From Desulfobacteraceae bacterium (GTDB lineage Bacteria > Desulfobacterota > Desulfobacteria > Desulfobacterales > Desulfosalsimonadaceae): DNA of 15,435 bases. Shown piece after piece: positions 1 to 7,540 of the stretch. Each line of letters opens with the position of its first letter. Position 1 is the stretch's first letter. The notes beneath the pieces are model-generated. The model worked only from the letters and a program-made list of their open reading frames with translations. It did not search any database and was not told the DNA's origin. The stretch spans positions 1 to 15,435 of the forward strand of contig JAGGYV010000067.1 in assembly GCA_021162325.1 (NCBI GenBank). The letters run 5' to 3'. The position numbers and the translations under genes are program-made.

Positions 1-410
1 CCAAATGCAATATCAAAATTTCGGATCGCATCAATATACGCTTTTTGATTGGGATTTTTGGGCGTGATGGTAGTTTTTTTTGACGTGACATATACAGTGT
101 CTAAAAAAATATTTTTTAGATTAACATGGCTGTCCCGGCTCAGAACATTGGTCGCATATTCAACGTCTTTTGCGTAGACGGGATAACCGTCTTTAATCAG
201 GCCGTAAAGCTGGTTGAGAATGTTTTTGGCAAGATCCGACGAGATGGTGTCGCCGGTGATGGATATGGTGTTCCCCCGGGCTGAAATAGTGACATCTGTT
301 GCTTCCGCAATGCGTTTGAGATTGCAGTTGTGGGCGCCGAAAAGCTCATTGGCAACATGGATATCTGAAAAAGTCAGTTCCGCGCAGGTATGTTTCTGAT
401 AGTCATTCAT
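1..410 (-). CDS. phoH: PhoH family ATPase, N-terminal part (runs off left edge)
   Basis: The minus strand from the ATG at 410 is open to the window edge, giving 136 complete codons. The product begins MNDYQKHTCAELTF and contains LFGAHNCNLKRIAE (residues 23-36), ISARGNTISITGD (42-54) and TPKNPNQKAYIDAIR (116-130). These are the recognisable N-terminal KH-like domain and the linker before the P-loop ATPase domain of PhoH/YbeZ proteins. The Walker A motif would start just past the last visible residue. PhoH-type ATPases are RNA-associated cytoplasmic NTPases, often linked to YbeY and rRNA processing. The start at 410 has no clear Shine-Dalgarno and the frame stays open upstream into a repeat element, but the family N-terminus fits 410. 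The gene is divergent from cvpA. Confidence 0.88.
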   Translation of the reverse strand, partial: MNDYQKHTCAELTFSDIHVANELFGAHNCNLKRIAEATDVTISARGNTISITGDTISSDLAKNILNQLYGLIKDGYPVYAKDVEYATNVLSRDSHVNLKNIFLDTVYVTSKKTTITPKNPNQKAYIDAIRNFDIAF

Positions 411-440
411 TACAAGAATCAGTCTGTTTAACAGTTTTGA

Positions 441-598
441 TGGCGTTGCAAAAAGTTCCATCTGCTGCGTTGTAGCAATTTTTCAGTCTTTCAAGATACT
501 ACATGTATAATTTCGAGCCTGAAAAACGACTACGCCTTGCCAAATTTTATGGGATTGGTGGAACTTTTAACTTAGCCATCTGGATACTTTTTACGATT
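441..598 (+). mobile_element. Small inverted-repeat element (element 1, MITE-like) between phoH and cvpA
   Basis: The left end GGCGTTGCAAAAAG (442-455) and the right end CTTTTTACGA (587-596) are inverted copies of one terminal motif; the right end read on the minus strand is TCGTAAAAAG. Inside, 459-577 is about 90 percent identical by eye to the complement of 15004-15125, including uninterrupted matches at 491-527 and 531-560. Arms TTTTTCAG (479-486) and CTGAAAAA (519-526) can fold. No transposase is encoded. The element begins about 30 bp upstream of the phoH start, so it may hold the phoH leader. No convincing target duplication was seen. Confidence 0.6.
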
Positions 599-719
599 TT
601 GTATCTGTAAAATATTTGATAAATTTCGATTCAAATAATTTACAATGGTTATTGCATAAAAAACAAGAATTTTCTTGACGCAGTTTTGGCGTTTGGGTAA
701 CGTAAACTCTTGATACAGT

Positions 720-742
720 TATAATATTTTACTAATATGGAG
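720..742 (+). promoter_or_regulatory. Possible -10 box and ribosome binding site of cvpA
   Basis: A perfect TATAAT lies at 720-725, and GGAG (739-742) lies 4 bp before the cvpA ATG. No good -35 stands 16-18 bp upstream of the TATAAT; the best TTGACG (675-680) is too far away. The -10 is therefore tentative, while the ribosome binding site is reasonable. Confidence 0.35.
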
Positions 743-746
743 TGTT

Positions 747-1274
747 ATGAATCCTTTTGATATGGCGATCATTGTAGTGCTGGGGTATTGTATAATCCGT
801 GGGATTTTCAGAGGGTTAATCAAGGAGGTGTCATCAATTGTCGGGCTTGCGGCTGGTTTTTATGTGGCGTATTCATATCATGGATCGGTTGCCCCTTTAT
901 TCTCAAAGTGGATTACAGAACCGGCATATCTTAAAATCACCAGCTTTATCCTTCTTTTTTGCAGCGTATTTTTTATTATTGCGTTGATTGGGATTTTGAT
1001 CCGATTTGTTATAAAGCTGGTCCTGCTGGGGATTGTTGATCGCATTCTGGGGGGTGTTTTCGGTGCGTTAAAGGCTGTCCTGGTTGTATCCTTTGCCTAT
1101 CTTCTGTTAATTACATTTCTTCCTGCCGGTGGCGTTTCCGTGGTCAGTGCATCAAAGCTGGCACCGCAGATAAATACATTTGCCCAGGGAGTAATCTGTG
1201 TAGTCCCGAAAGATGTCCGGGATTCGTACCACAAAAAATTATCAGAACTGAAGAGAGACTGGAACCGGAAATGA
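747..1274 (+). CDS. cvpA: CvpA family membrane protein
   Basis: This 175-aa protein has four hydrophobic stretches, near residues 5-21, 28-44, 63-93 and 104-126, and a short basic C-terminal tail. The beginning MNPFDMAIIVVLGY, the segment GIFRGLIKEVSSIVGLAAG (19-37) and the later DRILGGVFGALKAVLV are typical of the CvpA family (colicin V production protein; inner-membrane, linked in Enterobacteria to purine operon expression and envelope homeostasis). Its exact biochemical role is unknown. The stop overlaps the start of hisH in an ATGA arrangement (1271-1274), so translational coupling and one operon with hisH and hisF are likely. Length matches the family. Confidence 0.88.
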   Translation: MNPFDMAIIVVLGYCIIRGIFRGLIKEVSSIVGLAAGFYVAYSYHGSVAPLFSKWITEPAYLKITSFILLFCSVFFIIALIGILIRFVIKLVLLGIVDRILGGVFGALKAVLVVSFAYLLLITFLPAGGVSVVSASKLAPQINTFAQGVICVVPKDVRDSYHKKLSELKRDWNRK

Positions 1275-1900
1275 TTGCAATTATCGATTATGATGCCGGA
1301 AATTTGACCAGTGTGTCGCGGGCACTTTTTCATATCAATGTTGAAAATGTTATTACAAAGGACATCAAATTAATAGACTCGGCCCAACGGATTATTTTCC
1401 CGGGCGTTGGGGCTGCCGGATCAGCCATGCAGAGTTTAATCCGCCTGGGCTTAGATGATGTGATAAGGCGAGCGATTGGCAGCGGAAAGCCGGTATTGGG
1501 CATCTGCTTGGGCACGCAGATTATTCTACAAAATAGCCAGGAAAATCAGGCCAAATGTTTGGGTATTATTGATGGATCCGTGCGGGCTTTTTCTGACATA
1601 TTTGCCTCAAAGAAGATTAAAGGGTTGAAAATTCCGCACATGGGATGGAATCGTATTGCTTTGAAAACAGACCATCCGGTCTTTGCCGGTCTGAAAGAAA
1701 ATGATGAGTTCTATTTTGTTCACGGGTATTACCCTTTGCCGGATAATATGAGCCAGGTGATTGCCACCACGGATTATGGAATAAATTTTCCTTCCATCAT
1801 CGGCATGAATAATCTTGTCGCCACCCAGTTCCATCCTGAGAAAAGCGGAAACCCCGGGTTGACCATATTAAAAAATTTCAGCAAATGGGAGCCATGTTAA
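1271..1900 (+). CDS. hisH: Imidazole glycerol phosphate synthase, glutaminase subunit HisH
   Basis: HisH hydrolyses glutamine and channels ammonia to HisF for step five of histidine synthesis. The 209-aa protein is a complete class I glutamine amidotransferase: PGVG strand at 44-47, nucleophile Cys79 in GICLGTQ, IPHMGWN (121-127), and the His188/Glu190 pair in ATQFHPEKSG. The usual family motif is GICLGMQ; here Met is Thr, a conservative oddity next to the nucleophile. The gene starts inside the last codons of cvpA (ATGA overlap), and its end overlaps hisF, as expected for subunits made in equal amounts. The other histidine genes are not in this window. Confidence 0.95.
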   Translation: MIAIIDYDAGNLTSVSRALFHINVENVITKDIKLIDSAQRIIFPGVGAAGSAMQSLIRLGLDDVIRRAIGSGKPVLGICLGTQIILQNSQENQAKCLGIIDGSVRAFSDIFASKKIKGLKIPHMGWNRIALKTDHPVFAGLKENDEFYFVHGYYPLPDNMSQVIATTDYGINFPSIIGMNNLVATQFHPEKSGNPGLTILKNFSKWEPC

Positions 1901-2673
1901 GTAAACGAATTATACCCTGCCTGGATGTCTGTGAAGGTCGGACCACCAAAGGCATTAAATTTAAAAATAATGTGGATATCGGTGATCCGGTTGAAATGGC
2001 ATTAATGTATTATGAGGCCGGGGCGGATGAAATCGTATTTTATGATATTACCGCTTCCCATGAAAAACGGGACATCATGATTGATGTGGTGAGAAAAGTA
2101 GCAGAAACTATTTTTATTCCGTTTTCAGTGGGCGGCGGGATCCGTACCCTTGAAGATATGCGTGATGTTCTGCTGGCAGGGGCTGAAAAAGTCAGTGTTA
2201 ATTCATCGGCTGTTAAAAACCCGGAAATTATTTCCGAAGGTGCGGCTGCATTCGGGAATCAGTGTATTGTTCTGGGCATGGATGTCAAACATGTCGGCAA
2301 AAGTGAAAAAATCCCGTCCGGGTATGAAATCGTTATCAATGGCGGCAGGAAATATATGGGGATGGATGCGCTTGCCTGGGCGCTGGAAGGTCAGGCTTTG
2401 GGCGCCGGAGAGATCTGTTTGAATTCCATTGATGCGGACGGAACGAAAGACGGGTATGAACTGACGTTAACCGAATTAATTTCAAGCAGTGTCGATATTC
2501 CTGTGATTGCTTCCGGCGGGGCCGGGCATCCGGTCCATTTGCGAGATGTGTTGAAGCAGGGAAAAGCGGATGCGGCATTGATCGCATCCATGGTGCATTA
2601 CGGCACCTACACGATCCCGGGAATCAAATCATATCTGGATAATGAAGGGGTCAACATCCGGTCTTCGTGGTAG
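1894..2673 (+). CDS. hisF: Imidazole glycerol phosphate synthase, cyclase subunit HisF
   Basis: HisF is the (beta/alpha)8 barrel that uses HisH-derived ammonia to turn PRFAR into IGP and AICAR. From the ATG at 1894 the product (259 aa) begins MLSKRIIPCLDV, the conserved family N-terminus, placing the catalytic residues at the standard positions Asp11 (PCLDV) and Asp130 (LGMDVK). Phosphate-binding loops SVGGGIRT and ASGGAG are present. An in-frame ATG at 1885 would add three residues, but the 1894 start fits the family better and has GGGAG (1887-1891) just upstream, although only 2 bp away. It overlaps hisH by 7 bp. The segment CEGRTTKGIKF differs from the textbook GRVVKGVNF; I recall similar forms from deltaproteobacteria. 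Confidence 0.95.
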   Translation: MLSKRIIPCLDVCEGRTTKGIKFKNNVDIGDPVEMALMYYEAGADEIVFYDITASHEKRDIMIDVVRKVAETIFIPFSVGGGIRTLEDMRDVLLAGAEKVSVNSSAVKNPEIISEGAAAFGNQCIVLGMDVKHVGKSEKIPSGYEIVINGGRKYMGMDALAWALEGQALGAGEICLNSIDADGTKDGYELTLTELISSSVDIPVIASGGAGHPVHLRDVLKQGKADAALIASMVHYGTYTIPGIKSYLDNEGVNIRSSW

Positions 2674-2770
2674 GCGTCAAATCAAAGGGTCATCGTCAAG
2701 TCCAAACAAGAGGCTTAACAGGACAGAGCTGATTGTAAAATTCGCTTAGGGCCGAACCGGTAAAGTTTTT

Positions 2771-2794
2771 GGCAAAGTCTCTGGCAAAGTCTCT
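2771..2794. repeat. Two tandem copies of a 12-bp unit
   Basis: GGCAAAGTCTCT occurs twice back to back in the short gap between the convergent hisF and kinase genes, followed by GG. No convincing intrinsic terminator was found in 2674-2811. Confidence 0.5.
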
Positions 2795-2811
2795 GGCTTA
2801 ATAAAATACAA

Positions 2812-4371
2812 TCACTCAGGATATTGTGTGATTGCCTGAATCTCTTTATATAACGGCATTAGTTTTTTGGATATTTTTGTGTATACGTTTTCATAAAGGT
2901 CTTTATAAATCCGGCAGTTCTCCGGGATCGGTTCAAAGACTTTTTTAATGCCGGTCATTTCTTTGACTGCAGACTCAAAATCCGGAAACAGGTTTAACCC
3001 CACGGCTGCATCAATGGCCGCGCCGATAACGGAGGTCTCATGGGTGTGGGGACGCTGGGCCGGTACGCCGAAAACATCGGCGGCAATCTGCATGGCGGTA
3101 TCGCTTTGGGAGCCGCCGCCGGATACCCGCAGTTGCGTGATAGGCACCTTGTTCTTTTTCTCCGTCAGCAGGGCACCTTCCCTGAGTCCGTAAATAAGCC
3201 CTTCAATCATTGCCCGGTATAGGTGCCCCCGGGTGTGCACATCGCCGAACCCGATAATGGATCCTTTGGCATATCGTTCCATATGCGGACCCGGCGACCA
3301 GTGCGGTTGTAGCACCAGCCCCATGGAACCGGGAGGTACATCGCGGATGATTTTTTCAAACAACATTTCCGGGGTGACACCTGTTTTCTCCGCCTCCAGC
3401 TTTTCTTTGAGTCCGAATTCTTCCTTGAACCATGTCACCATCCAGAATCCGCGCATAATGGCCACTTCCGTATAATACTGGTCCGGCACGGCGGCCGGGT
3501 AGGGGGGGACAAGTGCCTTAAGCTCTACATAGCGTTGGATCGCGGTATTCACCGTGGCAATCGTTCCAAAACTCAGACATGCTGTTTCCGGTGTCAGGCA
3601 CCCGGCGCCCAGAACTTCGCATGCTTTGTCACTGGCAGCAGCGATCACCGGAATTCCGAAAGGGATTCCGGTTTCTTTGGCAGCCTTTTCAGTGATTGCA
3701 CCCAGGTGTTCTCCTGGTTTTATAAGGTGAGGCAGTTTTTCTTTTTCAACTGGAAACAGTTTCCATTTAAAATCATACTTGCCCGCCCACTGATAAGTCT
3801 TACCATTAACCGGAAGATACCCCACATTACTGCCCACGGAATCAATAAATTCATGGGTCAACTTGAAATTTAAATATCCGGACAGCAACAGGTATTTGTG
3901 TGTGTTTTTCCAGATATCCGGCTGATTCTGCTTGATCCAGTTGATCTGGCAATTAGAAATGACGCCATCGATAAAATCATGGAGTTTCACCGCTTTTAGT
4001 AAAGGTCTGAGCGCTGAAGGAATGACTTTGCCTGAATCCGCTTTTCTCTGATCCAGCCAGACGATTGCCGGCCGCAGCGCATTCCCCTCTTTATCCACAT
4101 TAACCACCGTTGCCCTTTGGGTGGTGATGCTGACACCGGCAATATTTTTTTTAAGGTCCCCTGTATTTTCAAGCAGTGTCCGGCAGGATTGGCAAAGCAT
4201 CTCCCAGTAATATTCCGGTTTCTGTTCGGCCCATCCGGGAAATTCTGAAAAATACGGTTCAATGGGCGTCTTGACCAGGTCAATAATTTGTCCTTTAAGA
4301 TCCACCAGGGCTGCGCGAATCGATTGCGTGCCCGCATCAATTGTCAGAATCAATTCTTCCTTATTTTTCAT
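2812..4371 (-). CDS. FGGY family carbohydrate kinase
   Basis: This 519-aa protein has the FGGY sugar kinase layout. The first ATPase loop is ILTIDAGTQSIRAALVD (8-24). Substrate-side motifs follow: GWAEQKPEYYWE (46-57) and ITTQRATVVNVDKEG (82-96). AASDKACEVLGAG (245-257) carries Asp248 where the catalytic base usually lies, and GGGSQSDTAMQIAADVFGVP (418-437) is the adenosine loop. The family phosphorylates glycerol, xylulose, ribulose and similar polyols. The exact substrate cannot be read from sequence; ASDK in place of the common GxxDQ suggests neither classical GlpK nor XylB. It starts with an AAGG ribosome site about 8 bp before the ATG and lies 180 bp downstream of the FAD enzyme gene on the same strand, so it is probably the last gene of that unit. 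Confidence 0.9.
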   Translation of the reverse strand: MKNKEELILTIDAGTQSIRAALVDLKGQIIDLVKTPIEPYFSEFPGWAEQKPEYYWEMLCQSCRTLLENTGDLKKNIAGVSITTQRATVVNVDKEGNALRPAIVWLDQRKADSGKVIPSALRPLLKAVKLHDFIDGVISNCQINWIKQNQPDIWKNTHKYLLLSGYLNFKLTHEFIDSVGSNVGYLPVNGKTYQWAGKYDFKWKLFPVEKEKLPHLIKPGEHLGAITEKAAKETGIPFGIPVIAAASDKACEVLGAGCLTPETACLSFGTIATVNTAIQRYVELKALVPPYPAAVPDQYYTEVAIMRGFWMVTWFKEEFGLKEKLEAEKTGVTPEMLFEKIIRDVPPGSMGLVLQPHWSPGPHMERYAKGSIIGFGDVHTRGHLYRAMIEGLIYGLREGALLTEKKNKVPITQLRVSGGGSQSDTAMQIAADVFGVPAQRPHTHETSVIGAAIDAAVGLNLFPDFESAVKEMTGIKKVFEPIPENCRIYKDLYENVYTKISKKLMPLYKEIQAITQYPE

Positions 4372-4430
4372 TATAGAGACCTTTTTTTTATGAGAACGTT
4401 AATTTGATTTTTTGTTACTATTCAGGTTAA

Positions 4431-4521
4431 TTAGGCTGAAGTGGTTTAGGCTGAAGGGCTGTCTGAATAAATTATTTTTTAAAAACAGCATATTCCGATT
4501 GCCCTATTTACCTTCAGCCTA
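4431..4521. repeat. Repeat with 11-bp inverted arms between the FAD enzyme and kinase genes
   Basis: TTAGGCTGAAG is repeated directly (4431-4441 and 4447-4456), and TAGGCTGAAGG (4447-4457) pairs perfectly with CCTTCAGCCTA (4511-4521) around a 53-bp loop. It lies in the 180-bp gap inside the presumed operon. A processing hairpin, attenuator or remnant of a small repeat family would all fit. Confidence 0.6.
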
Positions 4522-4551
4522 CAGCCTATCTACCTGAGCAGTTACGATTTT

Positions 4552-6240
4552 TTATTGATCAAGTCCCAGGTGGCCTCCGGGATTCATAATGTTATTCGGA
4601 TCAAAATGATTTTTTAATGTGCGCAGCACATCCATTTGTTCTTTGCCAAGGTGCCGTTCCATGAGTGAGGCGAATAATTTCCCCACACCATGATGATGGC
4701 TGATAGAACCCCCGTTTTTTAAAATCGCATCCAGTACGCCGTCATGGAATTTTCGATATTCCGGTAGATCAATGGCTTTAAGTATGAAAATAAAATACAG
4801 GTTGGTTCCCTGGGGGTAAAAATGGGAAGCATGGGTCATGCAGATGACCCCCGGATGAGATTTAATAAAGGCACGGACGCCTTCATGCAGCCGGTGCAGA
4901 TTTTCCCAGGTAACCCCGGATTCCACGGTGTCGACAATCACGCCGTAATCCATCAGGTCTTCTCTCATATACGGTTCTTTGTAACGTGTTTTTTCCCATT
5001 TTTTAGTGGCATACCCGCTTAAAGACATGGCTCCGTTTTTTTTGCATATTTTTGTAACCTGATCTCTGACATGATTGGAAAATCCTTTTTCACCTTCCGA
5101 CCATCCCATGCACAGGCACCGTTTCATGGGTTTATAACCACGCAATGTTATCAGTTTATCAACGGGAGAGCCGTGAATGCCAAAAAGTTTCAAGCCCACC
5201 TCGGTCTCTTCCGGGTCGGATATCCGGTATACTGCCGGCAGGCCGAATTCACCCTGGAGAATCTCCCGGCTCGCATTGACCGCCGCCGCCCAGGACGGAA
5301 ACATAAACCCGAACCGTTGACGGTTTTTCGGCAGATACCGAAAAATTTTCATGGTCACTTCAACCAAAATTCCGAAAGCCCCCTCATTGCCTTTCATGAT
5401 ATCGTTGATTTTGGGACCTGTGGCTGTTGCCGGATATTCCAGGGTTTTAAATGATCCCGCCGGCGTGACATATTCCTGGGCAAGGACAATATCATAGGCA
5501 TCTCCATAGTAGGTGGAGGCCTGGCCGGAACCCAGCGTGACGACCCAGCCGCCCACCGTCGAAAATTCAAAGGACTGGGGGAAATGGCCGCAGGTGTATC
5601 GTCGTTTGATATTAAATTTTTTCGGCGCTTTACTTAAAGCGTCTTCATAGGCCGGTCCGAACATTCCCGGCTGAACCGTTGCGGTCTGGTTCTGCTCGTT
5701 GATATCTAAAAGTTTGTTCATGTGGGTGCTCATCACCAGCATGATACCGGATTTCGGTGCATTTAAACCAAAGGTAACCGATGACCCGCCGGAATAAATA
5801 TAGATAGGAATTTTTTTATCATTGCAATAAGCGACAATTTTTTGAACGTCTACTTTGTTTCTTGGATGAACAACAATGTCCGGAACATTGTGAACCTGAT
5901 TTTGTCTCAAATCCATGGCTTCATCCACGGTCTTGCCATGGCTGAACTTGACCCGGCTGTAATCATCGGTGCTAACATTTTTTTTACCGACAATATCCGT
6001 AAACGTCTTTATCTGTGTTTTTGTTAAAGTAATTTTTTGATCAATGGAAACTTTTTCGTTACCTTCAAGCTGCGGTTTTTCAAAATCTTCATCCGTCATG
6101 TTAAATTGTTCTTTTAACATCAAATACCATTCACTGTTCGGATGCTTGAATTCTTTGGGATCGCCCCATTTAAAAATTGAACGGTATGATTTTTTTTGGG
6201 GTGCTTTTTCACTCCAATTCGGTTGAAATATCTTAGACAT
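4552..6240 (-). CDS. FAD-binding oxidase of the alkyldihydroxyacetonephosphate synthase type
   Basis: This 562-aa protein has a PCMH-type FAD domain: PIYIYSGGSSVTFGL (145-159), then STVGGWVVTLGSGQ (227-240) and KGNEGAFGILVEVTMKI (283-299). It ends with FDPNNIMNPG (547-556), the C-terminal signature of the vanillyl-alcohol oxidase/glycolate oxidase fold. The segment SISHHHGVGKL (512-522) matches the catalytic triple-histidine motif of alkyl-DHAP synthase (AGPS), which swaps the acyl chain of acyl-DHAP for a fatty alcohol in ether lipid synthesis. The N-terminal 60 residues are hydrophilic and carry no targeting signal. GGAGAG precedes the start. It lies 27 bp downstream of the FadR-type regulator. 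A related D-lactate or glycolate dehydrogenase role is possible but explains the HHH motif less well. Confidence 0.82.
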   Translation of the reverse strand: MSKIFQPNWSEKAPQKKSYRSIFKWGDPKEFKHPNSEWYLMLKEQFNMTDEDFEKPQLEGNEKVSIDQKITLTKTQIKTFTDIVGKKNVSTDDYSRVKFSHGKTVDEAMDLRQNQVHNVPDIVVHPRNKVDVQKIVAYCNDKKIPIYIYSGGSSVTFGLNAPKSGIMLVMSTHMNKLLDINEQNQTATVQPGMFGPAYEDALSKAPKKFNIKRRYTCGHFPQSFEFSTVGGWVVTLGSGQASTYYGDAYDIVLAQEYVTPAGSFKTLEYPATATGPKINDIMKGNEGAFGILVEVTMKIFRYLPKNRQRFGFMFPSWAAAVNASREILQGEFGLPAVYRISDPEETEVGLKLFGIHGSPVDKLITLRGYKPMKRCLCMGWSEGEKGFSNHVRDQVTKICKKNGAMSLSGYATKKWEKTRYKEPYMREDLMDYGVIVDTVESGVTWENLHRLHEGVRAFIKSHPGVICMTHASHFYPQGTNLYFIFILKAIDLPEYRKFHDGVLDAILKNGGSISHHHGVGKLFASLMERHLGKEQMDVLRTLKNHFDPNNIMNPGGHLGLDQ

Positions 6241-6267
6241 AGTTCTCTCCAGTTTGATTTTAGCTGA

Positions 6268-6975
6268 TTATGTCAGCATATCCACTGCTTTTTCCCCTGC
6301 TGACCTTAAAATATCTTTCATGATTTGTTTTGCTTTTTCTGGTTCCCGGTTTTTGATTGCCTGGTAGATTTCTTTATGGAAAGTTATTGTTTTGGCTCGA
6401 TTTTCCGGATCACTGAAATACAATTCATAATAATCATGCATCTGGCGGGTGAATGCATTGAGCAATACAACATATAAAACGTTGCCGCTGGCCCTTGCAA
6501 TGATATTATGAAGCCGTATATCCCGGTCGTCCATGTTTTTCCCATTGGCGGTGGACACTATGTTTTCAAGGTTTTTAAGGTCTTCTGCGGACCTGTTTTT
6601 TGCCGCGCAATATGCCATTTCCGGAACCAGTACTTCCCTGAGATCCATCAGGTTTTTAAAAACATCCATATCCAGGGCGTTGTTTTTAAAAAGCAGTTCT
6701 TTCACCAGCTCCAGGCTGCCGCTTTCAAGATAATCTTTTACATAAACGCCTTCCCCATGCCTGATTTCGACCAGGTCCATGCTTTCGAGTTTGCCAAGCG
6801 CCTCCCGGACCGTTGAGCGGTTTACATTCAACATTTTCGCCAAGGTTCTTTCGGCGGGGAGTTTTTCTCCGGGGGCAATGTCTTTGTTGATGATTCTGTT
6901 TTTCAACTGATCGACAATTTCTTCGTAAAGCTTTGTCTTATTTAATGGTTTCAATAAAGCAACCGTCTTTCCCAT
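6268..6975 (-). CDS. GntR family transcriptional regulator, FadR (FCD) subfamily
   Basis: The 235-aa protein has an N-terminal winged helix (about 15-80) with APGEKLPAERTLAKMLNVNR and STVREALGKLE, the GntR signature, and an all-helical FCD ligand domain (about 105-228). Ligand-site residues Asp152 and His156 (DIRLH) and His200 (FHKEI) are present. The third metal-binding His expected 22 residues after His200 is Ile222, preceded by Asp221, so metal binding may be altered. It is the first gene of the minus-strand cluster; a TGGT-N3-ACCA operator stands at its own promoter, suggesting autoregulation and control of the FAD enzyme and kinase. The effector, perhaps a carboxylic acid or a lipid precursor, is unknown. 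Confidence 0.9.
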   Translation of the reverse strand: MGKTVALLKPLNKTKLYEEIVDQLKNRIINKDIAPGEKLPAERTLAKMLNVNRSTVREALGKLESMDLVEIRHGEGVYVKDYLESGSLELVKELLFKNNALDMDVFKNLMDLREVLVPEMAYCAAKNRSAEDLKNLENIVSTANGKNMDDRDIRLHNIIARASGNVLYVVLLNAFTRQMHDYYELYFSDPENRAKTITFHKEIYQAIKNREPEKAKQIMKDILRSAGEKAVDMLT

Positions 6976-7032
6976 TATATGATGATACCTTTCTTTATAA
7001 AATAATGCGAACCCATGTGGTTTGTTGATACG

Positions 7033-7045
7033 GTGGTCCGACCAC
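7033..7045 (-). promoter_or_regulatory. FadR-family operator, perfect 13-bp palindrome
   Basis: GTGGTCCGACCAC reads the same on both strands except for the central base and contains TGGT-N3-ACCA, the core recognised by many FadR-subfamily GntR regulators such as PdhR and LldR. It lies 58 bp upstream of the regulator start and directly downstream of the predicted -10 box, where a bound repressor would block transcription. Confidence 0.7.
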
Positions 7046-7049
7046 TATG

Positions 7050-7078
7050 AGCATTGCAAAGTTATCACCCTGTGTCAA
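7050..7078 (-). promoter_or_regulatory. Promoter of the regulator-FAD enzyme-kinase unit
   Basis: On the minus strand a perfect -35 TTGACA (7078-7073) is followed, after 17 bp, by AATGCT (7055-7050), a weak -10 (3 of 6). Transcription would start around 7043, inside the palindromic operator. The strong -35, correct spacing and operator placement support the call despite the poor -10. Confidence 0.5.
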
Positions 7079-7281
7079 TCTATTTTTTTTATCCGTTCAC
7101 AGGGTACAACTGCTGATATGGAGCCCTGCGAAGGATTACATATATTTAAAGTAAGTATTGATTCTCCATGATGAATTTCGGCTTTAGGATTTGACGGCTT
7201 CGTAAAAAGCTTTTCATGGTGACGATTTACCACTGTATGAGAAAATAACTTGTCAATCATTTCAAAAGATTATGGACGAGT

Positions 7282-7410
7282 TATTTGGAAGTCCAACTTC
7301 TGCGTTGCGCTGCATCCTTCGTTTCTTCAAAGTACGATAAGCACGAATCATTACTCAGGATTTACGCGCCTTGCCAATTTTATGAGATTGGTGAACTTTT
7401 ATACTTTGCC
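7282..7410 (+). repeat. Diverged copy of the dispersed repeat
   Basis: The outer parts match the copies at 459-577 and 15004-15133 (complement). TTATTTGGAAGTCC near 7281-7294 and TGCGTTG match the third copy, and the block from CGCCTTGCCAA through TTTTATGAGATTGGTGAAC matches both. The central hairpin sequence is different, so the halves are conserved while the middle is replaced. Confidence 0.55.
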
Positions 7411-7463
7411 GTCGGAATTCGACTTTTTACGAGACTATCAGGATTTAGGAGTCAGAGGAAAAA

Positions 7464-7540
7464 CCCTGAAGGGGCATTACCTCTCAGCCCGGGGAAACGC
7501 CCCGGGAATGGGTAGAAAATAGATTTAGCCCTGAAAGGGC
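7464..7540. repeat. REP-type cluster of three palindromes
   Basis: Three short hairpins follow each other: CCCTGAAGGGG (7464-7474), CCCGGGG-AAACG-CCCCGGG (7488-7506, perfect 7-bp stem) and GCCCTGAAAGGGC (7528-7540, perfect 5-bp stem). The combination of a CCTGAAGGG-like motif with an 'AGCCCGGGGAAACGCCCCGGG'-like hairpin resembles REP elements mobilised by REP-associated tyrosine transposases. No such transposase is in the window. Confidence 0.6.

Noticed and set aside
1271..2673. hisH-hisF as an O-antigen-type (WbpG-linked) pair
   Set aside because: No sugar aminotransferase or glycan genes are nearby, and both catalytic Asp residues of HisF and the HisH triad are at standard positions, so histidine synthesis is the simpler reading.
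3535..3873. 112-codon plus-strand frame opposite the FGGY kinase
   Set aside because: It is antisense to a well-supported gene and its composition is that of a shadow frame.
7075..7260. Open frame of 61 codons on the minus strand upstream of the GntR gene
   Set aside because: It begins inside the element at 7196, covers the regulator promoter region and resembles no family I know.
7250..7522. Open frames of 76-90 codons on the plus strand
   Set aside because: They run through the dispersed repeat and REP hairpins and have no family resemblance.
7464..7540. Possible CRISPR or intrinsic terminator at the GC-rich hairpins
   Set aside because: There are no regularly spaced identical repeats or spacers, and no T-run follows the strong CCCGGGG hairpin; REP-type repeats fit better.
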